Shown piece by piece: positions 36,842 through 45,628 of a stretch of DNA of 64,000 nt. Position 1 is the first letter of the stretch. Every line of letters starts with the position of its first letter. Origin of the DNA: Rhodococcus opacus (GTDB lineage: Bacteria; Actinomycetota; Actinomycetes; Mycobacteriales; Mycobacteriaceae); the NCBI RefSeq assembly GCF_012396235.1, contig NZ_JAAXPA010000010.1, positions 62,001 through 126,000 on the forward strand, read 5' to 3'. A model generated the notes under the pieces. The model did not search any database, was not told the origin of the DNA, and was given only the letters and a program-made list of their open reading frames with translations. Both the position numbers and the translations under genes were made by a program.

Positions 36842-38575
36842 TCACGGTGGTGCGCCGTGACGTTGTTTCGCAAGAAACGGGTTCAGCTCATCGAGTGGGT
36901 AGGCATTGATGATTTCGGTGGGGGAGGCCCAGCCTCGTTGTGCTGTCGCCACGCCGAACCGCATGTTGTCCAGGTGCGGGACCGCATGGGCGTCGGTGGA
37001 GACCGCGAATCGCACGCGGAAGTGGCGCGCTCGCCGAACCAGATCACCGCTGAGATCGAGGCGGTCGGGAGACGCATTGATCTCCAACGCCGTGCCGGTG
37101 CGGGCTGCCGCGCAGAATATCGCATCCAGGTCGATATCGATGGGTGCCCGGGTCCCGATGAGGCGGGCGGTGGGATGGCCGATCACATTGACGCACGGAT
37201 GTTCGATGGCGCGCAGTACTCGGGCGGTCATCTCGTCGCGCGACTGGCGGAACTGGGAATGCACCGAGGCCACGACGATGTCGAATGTGGACAGAAACTC
37301 GTCGTCCCAGTCGAGGGACCCGTCGGGCTGAATGTTCAGTTCGGTGCCGTGCAGCAGCTGGATCCCCGTGCGGCGTTCCAGTTCCCGGATCCGTTGCCGC
37401 TGCGCCAAGGCCTTCGCGGTGGTCATGCGCTGCATGTAGAGCAGCGGTGCGTGGTCGGTGATTGCGTAGTATTCGTACCCGCGGGCCTTTGCCGCCGCCA
37501 CCATATCCTCGAGCGTGGCCACCCCATCGGTCAGATCGGTGTGGGTGTGCAGGTCGCCACGAATGTCGTTCAGCTCCAACACTTCCGGCAGTCTTTCGTT
37601 GCAGGCGGCCTCCACCTCGCCGGCGCCTTCCCGTAGAGTCGGCGGAATCCACGGCATCCCCAGCTCGGCATAGACCACTTCTTCGGTCTCGGCCGCGACG
37701 AGCCTTCCGGTTTCGATGTCGAACAACCCGTACTCGGACAGCTTCATCCCACGCCGTCCGGCCAGCTCACGGACCTGGATGTTGTGCGCCTTGGAACCGG
37801 TGAAGTACATCAGTGCGGCACCCCATACCGAGGGATCGACGACGCGGACGTCGACCTGCATCCCGGTCGTGGTGATCACCGATGTTCTGGTCGGGCCGTG
37901 AACGAGCACCCGGGCGACCAGCGGCAGTCCGACGACAGCTGTCATGATCGGCTCCGAGTCCTGCGCGGCTACCAGTAGATCGATATCCCCGACGGTGTCT
38001 CGCATCCGCCGCAGCGATCCGGCGTACGCGGCGCGGCGCACCTGTGGTATCCGCGAAATGCTGTCCAGCAGCTGCGTTGCGAGTCCCAGCGCGAAGGCCA
38101 GCTGTACCCGGCCGCCCGCCGAATGTGCGGCGCGCAGAGATTCGGCGAGGTTCTCCTCACTCTTGGCACCCCAGCCGCGAAGCTCACGCAAAACGTGGCC
38201 GTGCAGGGCCTGCAGCAGCCCCTCGATAGAGGTGATGCCAAGTTCTTCGTAGACTTGATGCGCCCGCTTCGGACCCAGCCCAGGAACTGTGAGCAGTGTG
38301 CGCAGCCCTTCCGGCACCCGGGATCGCAGGTCCACCAATTCCGTGACCGAGCCGGTGTCGAGAAATTCGCGGACCTTGCGGGCGATGTGACTGCCCACGT
38401 TCGGAATCTTCTCGAGCGCCTTCGCATCCATCGCCGCGATCTCGGCCGGATGCCCAGCGACTGTGCGCGCGGCCTTCTCGTAGGCCCGAACCTTGAACGG
38501 TGCTCTGCCGGAGATCGCGAGTAGCTCGGAGTACTCCTGCAGCATTCCCGCGACTGCGTCGTTGGATCGCGGCAT
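36842..38575 (-). CDS. polX: DNA polymerase X family protein with PHP domain
   Basis: This 576-residue protein has the bacterial PolX layout. An N-terminal helix-hairpin-helix region (residues about 1-150, including IPNVGSHIARKV and VPGLGPKRAHQVYEEL) is followed by a nucleotidyltransferase palm with GSLRRMRDTVGDIDLLV. The C-terminal PHP nuclease domain (about 335-560) has GDLHTHTDLTDG, ITDHAPLL, HSQF and STDAHA metal ligands. It probably works in gap filling and base excision repair. The ATG at 38575 has GGAGGT 7 nt upstream. It is divergent from nrdZ with a dormancy-type box between them, so repair and dNTP supply may be co-induced. Confidence 0.93.
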   Translation of the reverse strand: MPRSNDAVAGMLQEYSELLAISGRAPFKVRAYEKAARTVAGHPAEIAAMDAKALEKIPNVGSHIARKVREFLDTGSVTELVDLRSRVPEGLRTLLTVPGLGPKRAHQVYEELGITSIEGLLQALHGHVLRELRGWGAKSEENLAESLRAAHSAGGRVQLAFALGLATQLLDSISRIPQVRRAAYAGSLRRMRDTVGDIDLLVAAQDSEPIMTAVVGLPLVARVLVHGPTRTSVITTTGMQVDVRVVDPSVWGAALMYFTGSKAHNIQVRELAGRRGMKLSEYGLFDIETGRLVAAETEEVVYAELGMPWIPPTLREGAGEVEAACNERLPEVLELNDIRGDLHTHTDLTDGVATLEDMVAAAKARGYEYYAITDHAPLLYMQRMTTAKALAQRQRIRELERRTGIQLLHGTELNIQPDGSLDWDDEFLSTFDIVVASVHSQFRQSRDEMTARVLRAIEHPCVNVIGHPTARLIGTRAPIDIDLDAIFCAAARTGTALEINASPDRLDLSGDLVRRARHFRVRFAVSTDAHAVPHLDNMRFGVATAQRGWASPTEIINAYPLDELNPFLAKQRHGAPP

Positions 38576-38632
38576 CTGCGCACCTCCCTTGCCCTCCATG
38601 CCCACCATCGGCCAGGTGGATGCTGGCTTCAA

Positions 38633-38646
38633 GTGACTTATGGCCT
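38633..38646 (+). promoter_or_regulatory. Candidate DosR-type box (nrdZ/polX)
   Basis: GTGAC-TTAT-GGCCT lies 58-71 bp upstream of nrdZ and about the same distance from the divergent polX start. Confidence 0.5.
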
Positions 38647-38703
38647 CGATCCGGACGCCGTACGGCCCCTGTATCGCACACGCGTCCGCGCGAGACTGAG
38701 GCA

Positions 38704-40512
38704 ATGAGCGAGCCCCGTCCCGGGGGCCGCCGCGACCGGGTGACCGATCTCGGACAGCGGCAGTTCAGCCCGGCCGCAGCAGCAGTGCTGAGCGAGCGGT
38801 ACCTTCGCCGCGACGAGCACGGCAGGATCGTGGAGTCACCCGAAGAGATGTTCGATCGAGTCGCGACCTTCGTTGCGGGCGTCGAAGATGGTTTCCAACC
38901 CGGGTCCTCCACGCAGTGGGCGCCGCAGTTCTCCTCTCTGCTGCGTAGCCTCGAATTCCTGCCGAATTCACCCACACTGATGAACGCCGGCACCAGGCTC
39001 GGCGTTCTCTCGGGTTGTTTCGTGCTCCCCCTCGAGGATTCGCTGCCCTCGATTTTCCGAACGCTCGGACAGACCGCCCTCTTGCATCAGGCTGGCGCCG
39101 GTACGGGCTACACCTTCGGCCATTTACGTCCCGCGGGCGACCTTGTCGCGAGCACCGGCGGCACAGCCAGCGGCCCGTTGTCGTTCCTCCGCCTGTTCGA
39201 CACCGCGGCGGACGTCATTCAGCAGGGTGGCCGTAGACGGGGCGCATCCATCGCGGTACTGGACGTCTCCCATCCCGATGTCTTCGACTTCGCCGCCGCC
39301 AAGGAGGCGACCACCGGCGATCTGCGTCACTTCAATCTCTCGGTCGCCGTCACCGACGCCTTCCTGCGAGCAGTCACGCACAACCGGACGCACCGGTTGG
39401 TCAATCCGCGCACGGAGCGAACTGTCGCGGAGGTGCCGGCCGCCGACCTCTTCGACACGATCTGCACAGCGGCCCACCGCAGCGGCGATCCCGGCTTGCT
39501 GTTCCTCGACACGGTCAACCGTGCCAATCCGCTGCGAGAGCGCATCGAAGCGACCAACCCGTGCGGGGAGGTCCCATTGCTGCCGTATGAATCGTGCAAC
39601 CTCGGTTCGGTGAATCTCGCCCTGCTTACCCGGGACGGTGAGGTCGACTGGGACCGGTTGGCTGAAGTCGTGCGGTTGGCGGTGCGGTTCCTCGACGATG
39701 TCATCGACGTCAGCCGCTATCCGTTCCCCGAACTCGCCGACGCAGCGCAGGCAACCCGCAAGATCGGGCTCGGCGTGATGGGCCTCGCGGATCTGCTCGC
39801 CGACCTCGGCATTCCCTACGACAGCGAACCGGGTGTACGCCTCGCGGGGCGGATCGCGCAACACATCCAGCACATCGCGCATGCTGAGTCGGCCGCCCTT
39901 GCCGTCACGCGCGGACGGTATCCGCGGGCCGCCGACAGCAGGTTTGCCAGTACCCGCCACCTACGCAACGCGCAGGTCACCTCGGTCGCTCCGACCGGCA
40001 CCCTTTCACTGATCGCCGGAACGTCCTCCGGAATCGAGCCGTTGTTCGCCCTCGCCTACGAGCGCAGAGTTCTCGGTCGTCGCGTTCTGGAGATCAACCG
40101 GGGTTTCGAGCGCCTCGCCCGTGAACGCGGCTGCTACAGCGATGAACTGATTGCCGACATCGCACACAGGGGAGGCGTGCGCGGCAATCGCCACGTTCCC
40201 GAGGACCTGCGGGCCGCCTTCCCCACGGCGCTCGAGATCGCACCTGAATGGCACTTGCGGGTGCAGGCGGCGGTTCAGCGCCACGTGGACGCCGCCGTGT
40301 CGAAAACGGTGAACCTGCCCGAGTCTGCCACGGCCACTGACATCCGCGACCTCTACTTGACCGCATGGCGATATTCGCTGAAAGGCATCACCGTCTACCG
40401 CTACGGCAGCAAAGAGGACCAGGCCCTGTCATTCGCCACGCACGAACCAGGGCTCTCGCGGACGGACATCGGCTCCACCGGAGGTTGCGCCGGCTGTGCC
40501 TGCGAGTTCTGA
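38704..40512 (+). CDS. nrdZ: Class II (B12-dependent) ribonucleotide reductase NrdZ
   Basis: This 602-residue reductase makes deoxyribonucleotides without oxygen using adenosylcobalamin. Visible are LPNSPTLMNAGT, SGCFVLPLEDS (first active-site cysteine), GAGTGYTFGHLRP, NPCGEVPLLPYESCNLGS (radical cysteine region), APTGTLSLIAG, and the C-terminal redox tail GGCAGCACEF. It is shorter than NrdJ and matches NrdZ (Rv0570), a DosR-regulated enzyme thought to supply dNTPs at low oxygen. The ATG at 38704 has GAGG very close upstream. A candidate dormancy-type box precedes it. Confidence 0.93.
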   Translation: MSEPRPGGRRDRVTDLGQRQFSPAAAAVLSERYLRRDEHGRIVESPEEMFDRVATFVAGVEDGFQPGSSTQWAPQFSSLLRSLEFLPNSPTLMNAGTRLGVLSGCFVLPLEDSLPSIFRTLGQTALLHQAGAGTGYTFGHLRPAGDLVASTGGTASGPLSFLRLFDTAADVIQQGGRRRGASIAVLDVSHPDVFDFAAAKEATTGDLRHFNLSVAVTDAFLRAVTHNRTHRLVNPRTERTVAEVPAADLFDTICTAAHRSGDPGLLFLDTVNRANPLRERIEATNPCGEVPLLPYESCNLGSVNLALLTRDGEVDWDRLAEVVRLAVRFLDDVIDVSRYPFPELADAAQATRKIGLGVMGLADLLADLGIPYDSEPGVRLAGRIAQHIQHIAHAESAALAVTRGRYPRAADSRFASTRHLRNAQVTSVAPTGTLSLIAGTSSGIEPLFALAYERRVLGRRVLEINRGFERLARERGCYSDELIADIAHRGGVRGNRHVPEDLRAAFPTALEIAPEWHLRVQAAVQRHVDAAVSKTVNLPESATATDIRDLYLTAWRYSLKGITVYRYGSKEDQALSFATHEPGLSRTDIGSTGGCAGCACEF

Positions 40513-40513
40513 A

Positions 40514-40599
40514 CAGTGCCCTCCAGAAACACAGTGCCTCCAGAAACACAGTGCCTCCAGAAACACAGTGCCTCCAGAAACACAGTGCCTCCAGAAACC
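40514..40599. repeat. Five tandem copies of a 17-bp unit
   Basis: The unit CAGTGCCTCCAGAAACA begins at 40514, 40532, 40549, 40566 and 40583. The first copy has one extra C and the last ends in C. It starts 2 bp after the nrdZ stop. The unit is not a multiple of 3 and shows no spacer structure, so it is a minisatellite rather than a CRISPR. Confidence 0.95.
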
Positions 40600-40676
40600 G
40601 GACACTATGAGACGGACGATCCCACCGGATTGAGGCCGAGCGGCGAATCTGCCACTCGCGCACCTCCGAGGCGGGG

Positions 40677-42740
40677 TCAGAGGGCGAAGGGGTAGGTCTC
40701 GGGCCGCTCGCCCTCGACCCACAGACTCGTGTACTCGAGGGGTTCGAGAGCGTGGGTGGTGTCGATGTGGATCACCGCATCGAACTGGTCGGACAGCCTG
40801 GTGTGGAAGTAGTGACTCTGTCTCTCGGTCTCGGGCAGGTAGATCACGCCGATCGCCCGTTCCAGGCGTGCGGCCCGCAGGGTGTCGGCGACCGACCCGT
40901 CCTGAGTCCGGATGAGGAATGACGACTTGCCGACCTCATGGAACAGTTCCTCGACGCTGCTGGGCAAGGCGGCGCGGACCACCTTGCGTGCGGCCGGCCC
41001 ACCCCACTCGCCGGCGGCGGTGACAGTCCCCGAGTAGGTGCTGAAGCCGATCAGTCGGCAGGCGTCGCGGTAGCGTTCGCGGACCAGCTGTCCGACCGTG
41101 AGCTCGCCCTGGGTGCCGACCTCGGTGGCACGGGCATCGCCGACGTGCGAGTTGTGGGCCCACACCACGACGCGGGCGGGGCTCTTCGATCCTCGGTCGA
41201 GGTGCGCGATCAGCGCGTCGAGGGTGTCGGCCATGTGACGGTCACGGAGGTTCCACGACGCGACCCGGCCCCGGAACATGGTGCGGTAGTACTCCTCGGC
41301 ATCGCGCACGCTCCAGGCGTTGCGTTCGGCGTAGAACTGGTCGTCCTCCGCTGTCGCGCCGTCGCCACGTAGATAGTCGACCGCGTGGCGTTGAAGGTCC
41401 ATCAACTGCTCGACCACCTCGGTCTCGCAGGATTCGCCGGCACCGAATGCCGCGGCGTAACCGTAGGCCTGACCGTCCTCCCCGGAGACGTGGTCGAAGC
41501 AGGAATACCGCGCCCGAGCGCGGCGTGCCGCCTCCGGATCGACACGATCGAGGTAGTCGACGACCTCATGCATGGACCGGTGCAGGCTGTAGAGGTCGAG
41601 TCCGTAAAACCCCGCCTGACGGTCCCGACCCGGCGCGCAGCCGTCGTTGTGTTCGCGTAGCCAGGCCACGAAATCGCGGACCTCGGTGTTGCGCCACATC
41701 CAGGCGGGGAACCGTTCGAATCCGCGTAGTGATTCCTCCGCCGATGTGTCCGGGCCCTGCCCGCGCACGTACCGGTTGACCCGGTAGGCATCGGGCCAGT
41801 CGGCTTCTGCGGCGACGGCGGTGAATCCCTTGTCTTCGATCAGGATTCGGGTCATCTCGGCACGGGCGGCGTAGAACTCCCGAGTACCGTGGGAACTCTC
41901 CCCGATCAGGACTACACGTGCATCACCGACGAGGTCGAGCAGGTCGACGCGAGAGGGGATACCATTCGGTGCATCCCTGCATGCGAGCCGAACGATGCCT
42001 GCTGCGGAGGTGAATTCGAGTATCCGGGCATCTCGGGTTCCTTGTCGGCGAGTCGAGGTGGCCAGGAGTCTGCGGACTTCCTCGTCCGTCACCTGACTGA
42101 AGTTCCAGAACGAGACACCGACCGCCCGGAAGGGGAAAGGCATGGTTGCGCATACGACGTCGTCGACCATCGCTCCCAATGTGCGGCACGTCGATTCCGG
42201 CGCGGCGGGCACCGCGACGACGATCTGAGCCGGCTCTTGCTGCCGCAGCGATTCGATTGCGGCAAACATGCTGGCCCCGGTGGCCAGACCGTCGTCGACG
42301 AGTATCACGATCTTGCCCGTGACATCGAGCGGCGGCCGATTGCCGCGATATGCCGCTTCTCGCCGCACCAGCTCACGACCCTCCCGGTCCACGACCTCGC
42401 GCAGCTGCTGCGGGGTGATGGCGAGATCGCGCAGCAGATCGTCGTTGAGAACGACCGCCCCACCGCTCGCGATCGCCCCACCGCTCGCGAGCGCACCCAT
42501 GGCGAACTCGTCGTGGCCGGGCACCCCGAGCTTGCGGACGACGAAGGTGTCGAGCGGCGCATCGAGCGCGGCCGCGACCTCCCAGGCGACGGGGACCCCT
42601 CCGCGGGCGAGGCCGAGCACGACGACGCGAGGGTTCGACCGGTACGCCTCGAGCAGCTCACCCAGTACCCGCCCTGCTTCGCGGCGGTCCTGGAACACGT
42701 GTTCGGGCCTGCCTTCAGGAGTTTCCGTGGAACTGCTCAT
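40677..42740 (-). CDS. Phosphoribosyltransferase - erythromycin-esterase-like fusion (Rv2030c-like)
   Basis: This 687-residue fusion has an N-terminal phosphoribosyltransferase (about 1-225) with [16 protein letters not shown] and the PRPP loop [13 protein letters not shown] near 150. The C-terminal EreA/ChaN-like domain (about 250-685) has [15 protein letters not shown] and [11 protein letters not shown] histidine motifs. Rv2030c of M. tuberculosis, beside hspX in the DosR regulon, has the same layout. Erythromycin esterase activity is not implied; function is unknown. The ATG at 42740 has GAGGA upstream, while the frame upstream starts only with TTG. The 8-residue stretch [10 protein letters not shown] reflects a short DNA duplication near 42470. 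Confidence 0.9.
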   Translation of the reverse strand: MSSSTETPEGRPEHVFQDRREAGRVLGELLEAYRSNPRVVVLGLARGGVPVAWEVAAALDAPLDTFVVRKLGVPGHDEFAMGALASGGAIASGGAVVLNDDLLRDLAITPQQLREVVDREGRELVRREAAYRGNRPPLDVTGKIVILVDDGLATGASMFAAIESLRQQEPAQIVVAVPAAPESTCRTLGAMVDDVVCATMPFPFRAVGVSFWNFSQVTDEEVRRLLATSTRRQGTRDARILEFTSAAGIVRLACRDAPNGIPSRVDLLDLVGDARVVLIGESSHGTREFYAARAEMTRILIEDKGFTAVAAEADWPDAYRVNRYVRGQGPDTSAEESLRGFERFPAWMWRNTEVRDFVAWLREHNDGCAPGRDRQAGFYGLDLYSLHRSMHEVVDYLDRVDPEAARRARARYSCFDHVSGEDGQAYGYAAAFGAGESCETEVVEQLMDLQRHAVDYLRGDGATAEDDQFYAERNAWSVRDAEEYYRTMFRGRVASWNLRDRHMADTLDALIAHLDRGSKSPARVVVWAHNSHVGDARATEVGTQGELTVGQLVRERYRDACRLIGFSTYSGTVTAAGEWGGPAARKVVRAALPSSVEELFHEVGKSSFLIRTQDGSVADTLRAARLERAIGVIYLPETERQSHYFHTRLSDQFDAVIHIDTTHALEPLEYTSLWVEGERPETYPFAL

Positions 42741-42824
42741 CGGGTCCTCACTCCTCAATACTTCGTCTGAGTCTTGAACATGGGTGACTCTTCGATCGTG
42801 GCTTTCACGGCTTCGGCGGCGACA

Positions 42825-42838
42825 GGGCCGAAGGGCAC
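42825..42838 (-). promoter_or_regulatory. Candidate DosR-type box (phosphoribosyltransferase-esterase gene)
   Basis: The minus strand reads GTGCC-CTTC-GGCCC, 85-98 bp upstream of the gene. The rest of the 374-bp space up to 43114 holds no gene; the insertion sequence scar begins at about 43044. Confidence 0.4.
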
Positions 42839-43579
42839 CAGCGGTAGCACGGGATCACCGAGCCGGGCCCCGGCGAACTACACCAGTCACTGGCGTCGTG
42901 GGGCCCGCCGATCATCCCAACTCCGGAAGACTTGTTCACCAGCCACAAGTGCTGCACTCCTCGAATCATGGCGGCTTCGCCGGTCGTTTTCGCCCCTGGC
43001 GCGCGGAGCCCTCGCGTAGTCGCGGTGGGAGTCGACCAGACGGGGGACTGTCAGGAAATCGGTTGAACTGGATCTGGCCGACACGCCGAGCTAGCTTGGC
43101 GAGAAGGGAAGGCGATGACCGAAACACTCGATCCCATGGATCAGCTGAAGATTGACCATCAGCAATTGGCTCAGCAACTGCTCGCGCAGGCAAAAGCCGA
43201 AGGTGGGGAGCTGGTTGGCCCGAACGGACTGCTCAACCAGCTCACAGCGAACGTTCTGGAACCCGCGCTCGACGCCGAGATGGATGAACACCTCGGATAC
43301 GAGAAACACCATGTCAAGGGGAGAAATGCAGGGAACTCCCGCAACGGGCGACGAGCGAAAACGGTGCTCACGGAGATCGGCCCGGTCGAGATCGAGGTCC
43401 CGCGAGACACCGACGCCTCCTTCGATCCCCAGATCGTCAAGAAGCGGCAGCGAGGCCTGACCGGCGTCGACGAAATCATTTCGTCCCCCCCTGCGAGAGG
43501 CCTGACCACAGGCGAATCGCAGCACACTTCGACGACGTCTACGGCGCATCGGTCGCGAAGGAGACGATCAGCAAGGTTC

Positions 43580-43615
43580 CCCCCGAGCACTGCGTGCAGG
43601 GAGGTGCCCCCACCG
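43580..43615. repeat. Copy 1 of a 36-bp inserted element
   Basis: A GC-rich 36-mer with C5 at the start, a GCAC-TGC-GTGC mini-hairpin and GGTGCCCCC near the end. It interrupts the IS256 reading between ISK and TDEV, exactly where the family has no extra sequence. It is identical to the copy at 43900. Confidence 0.8.
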
Positions 43616-43899
43616 ACGAGGTCCTCACGGAGATGACCGAATGGTCCGTCCGCCCCCTGGGCCCGGCGTATCCGGTGCCAAGTTCTGGATCGCCGTCCTG
43701 ACGGAAATCCTTGGGCCGCGGCGTCGCCGACGTGTGCATCGCCGTCTGGGACGGGCTCAAGGGGCTGCCCGAAGCGATCACGACCGAGTGGCCACTGACG
43801 GTGGTGCAGACCTGCCTTATTCATCTGCTGCGCAACGCCTTCCGGTACGCGTCCCGTCAGTACTGGGACGAGAAGTCACGCGACCTGCGGCCGATCTCT

Positions 43900-43935
43900 C
43901 CCCCGAGCACTGCGTGCAGGGAGGTGCCCCCACCG
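43900..43935. repeat. Copy 2 of the 36-bp inserted element
   Basis: It is identical to the copy at 43580. It interrupts the IS256 gene between the residues RPI and TAVNEPAAKEQF. Both copies are followed by ACCG. Two insertions into the same gene suggest a mobile or mobilised miniature element. Confidence 0.8.
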
Positions 43936-44251
43936 CAGTCAACGAACCAGCGGCCAAGGAACAGTTCACCGAGTTCGCCAGCAAGTGGGGACCGAGGTAT
44001 CCGGCGATCGTCCGACTGTGGGACAACGCGTGGAGCGAGAACGCGGCTGTTCCTCGACTGCGACCCCGAGATCCGCCGGGTCATCTGTTCGACGGATGTA
44101 ATCGTCAAGTCTCCACTCGTTCAGCAGGACCGTTCATTACCTCCTTTCCGCGGTCGGTTCAGAGCAGCTGTGTGGGCGGCCCCAGGTCCGTGGTCAGGGC
44201 TGGCCGCAGGCCACCGCGCAGCGGTGTGCCTTGACCTCGGAGTCAGCCACC

Positions 44252-45097
44252 CTATGATCCGTTGGATCGACCCCGGAAGGCTGCGGTCGCGTTGTGATTC
44301 GGCCGCCGCGGCTGCCATCCTGCGATAAGTGTTTCGTAGGCGCGTTCGGCAACCTCGATCACTTCTCGCTCGTGCCGGCGCAACTGTTTGTCGTTGTAGT
44401 CGTAGCCGGGACCCCGGCGGGCGTGCGCGCGGAGCGCCGGCGGTGAGGGCAAGCTTGCGCTCGACAAACCGACCACCGCATCGACTCCGGGGATGGTCAT
44501 CAAGTGGCGCACCACCGGATCGGCGAGCGCCTCGATCGCCAACTCGCGGTCTGCGGTGGCGAGTTCGCTGCCGAGAAAGTCCAGCTGCCGCAACAGCGCT
44601 CCGATTGCGTGATGCTCGTCCTCGGGCAGCTCCTGACGGAACAGCCACCGGCGCCCGGCGGCGCCGAACAGATCGCTGACCGGTGGGCGCGGCATCAGAT
44701 TGCGGTGCAAAATCGCCTGCAAGCCCGGCGGATGGTCGATGATCGCGTTCGCCCGATCGGTGGCCGTCGCGCAGGCCTCGCATACCGGGCGGAGTTTGCG
44801 GTCGCGGATCTGACGGGTCAGCGTGGGATACGACAACCGGTACCCGAGCTCTTCGAGCTCGTCGCACAGGGTGCGAGCCCACAGGTGCGGATCCTCGGCC
44901 AGCCGGCAGGTGACGTACTCGACGAACGGCCCGAACGGGTCCTCACGTGGGGGTTTGCGGACGCCGGGCGTGGTGACGCCGTCGATGTAGTTGCGGATGG
45001 TGCGACGGTTGCGTCCGGTGTGTCGGGCGATCGCCGAGATCGTCCAACCCTGCTTGTGCAGTGCGTGTACTTCCACGTCTTCCGCCCCTGTCAACAT
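44252..45097 (-). pseudogene. In-frame chimera of IS21 IstA (5') and an internally deleted IS110 transposase
   Basis: This 281-residue open frame joins two unrelated transposases. Residues 1 to about 128 are IS21-type IstA: an HTH (GWTISAIARHTGRNRRTIRNY), then PHLWARTLCDELEELGYRLS and KLRPVCEACATATDRANAI. From about 130 it becomes IS110-like: MPRPPVSDLFGAAGRRWL, LPEDEHHAIGALLRQLDFL, MTIPGVDAVVGL. This jumps to an IS110 C-terminal piece (YNDKQLRRHEREVIEVAERA). The IstA catalytic DDE part and most IS110 domains are absent, so neither enzyme is functional. It is the product of an IS insertion or deletion inside another IS. Confidence 0.75.
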
Positions 45098-45102
45098 GAG
45101 AT

Positions 45103-45164
45103 GCGGGTCTCCTTCGCGGGCGCTGGTGCGTGGTCCGAGACCACCAGCATCGAAGGAGACCCGC
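45103..45164 (-). promoter_or_regulatory. Hairpin over the istA ribosome binding site
   Basis: Perfect 14-bp arms (45103-45116 and 45151-45164) enclose a second 7-bp inverted repeat (45122-45128 and 45142-45148). On the minus-strand transcript the GAAGGAG before the istA start at 45097 lies in the downstream arm, so the stem would hide it. RBS hiding is a known way for insertion sequences to silence read-through transcripts. Confidence 0.55.
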
Positions 45165-45321
45165 CCTCATCGGCGGAGCCACACGGGTGAGCACTCTCGG
45201 TAAGCAGAACTGAGAATTTTCAGCGAGCGCCATCAAGCTCAGAATTTCGGGATGCGAGGTGCGCGTGCACCCAGCTTTGAGCACTCAGAAAGTGTCCGAG
45301 ACACGCGAAGTATCTCGGTTC

Positions 45322-45615
45322 TCAGGTGCAGTCTCGGCAGATCCGCTGCTCGCTGTCGACGAGGCGGCTGCGGTGGTGGACCAGGAAGCAAGTGGTGCAG
45401 GTGAATTCGTCCGTCTGCCTGGGGATGACGCGGACGGCTAGTTCTTCGCCGGACAGGTCGGCGCCGGGCAGTTCGAAGGACTCTGCGGTGTCGGTGTCCT
45501 CGACGTCCACCGCGGGGGACTGGGTGTCCTTCCGGCTGGCGGTCAGCTGTTCGAGGGACGTGTCCGTTGACTCGTCGGATTCGGTGACTCGTGGTGCGTC
45601 GTAGTCGGTGGCCAT
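45322..45615 (-). CDS. DUF4193 family protein (second copy)
   Basis: This 97-residue paralogue of the protein at 18595 has the same MATDYDAPR start, FELPGADLSGEELAVRV centre and two CxxC pairs (CTTCFLVHHRSRL and CRDC). The acidic N-terminal half differs freely. The ATG at 45615 has GAAGGT about 9 nt upstream. It lies downstream of the WhiB-like gene on the same strand with only 13 bp between, so the two probably form an operon. Confidence 0.85.
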   Translation of the reverse strand: MATDYDAPRVTESDESTDTSLEQLTASRKDTQSPAVDVEDTDTAESFELPGADLSGEELAVRVIPRQTDEFTCTTCFLVHHRSRLVDSEQRICRDCT

Positions 45616-45628
45616 GACTGTTCTACCT

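Larger units (their letters stand above)
43044..44110 (+). pseudogene. IS256-family transposase, multiply broken
   Basis: The 5' part from the ATG at 43115 is well kept: NGLLNQLTANVLEPALDAEM, GRNAGNSRNGRRAKTVLTEI, VEIEVPRDTDASFDPQIVKK. Later pieces appear in shifting frames: YGASVAKETISK-like, GRGVADVCIAVWDGLKGLP, TVVQTCLIHLLRNAFRYASR, and PEIRRVICSTD. An internal stretch around the catalytic aspartate is deleted near 43680, the 3' end is missing after about 44110, and the same short element is inserted at 43580 and 43900. GGGACTGTCAGGAAATCGG at 43044 may be the left terminal repeat. It cannot encode an active transposase. Confidence 0.85.

Noticed and set aside
40514-40599. Possible CRISPR array
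   Set aside because: The 17-bp units are directly adjacent with no unique spacers and no cas genes nearby.
43044-45260. A complete composite transposon or prophage edge
   Set aside because: No pair of matching terminal repeats, integrase, tRNA or attachment duplication could be found; only broken IS pieces are present.
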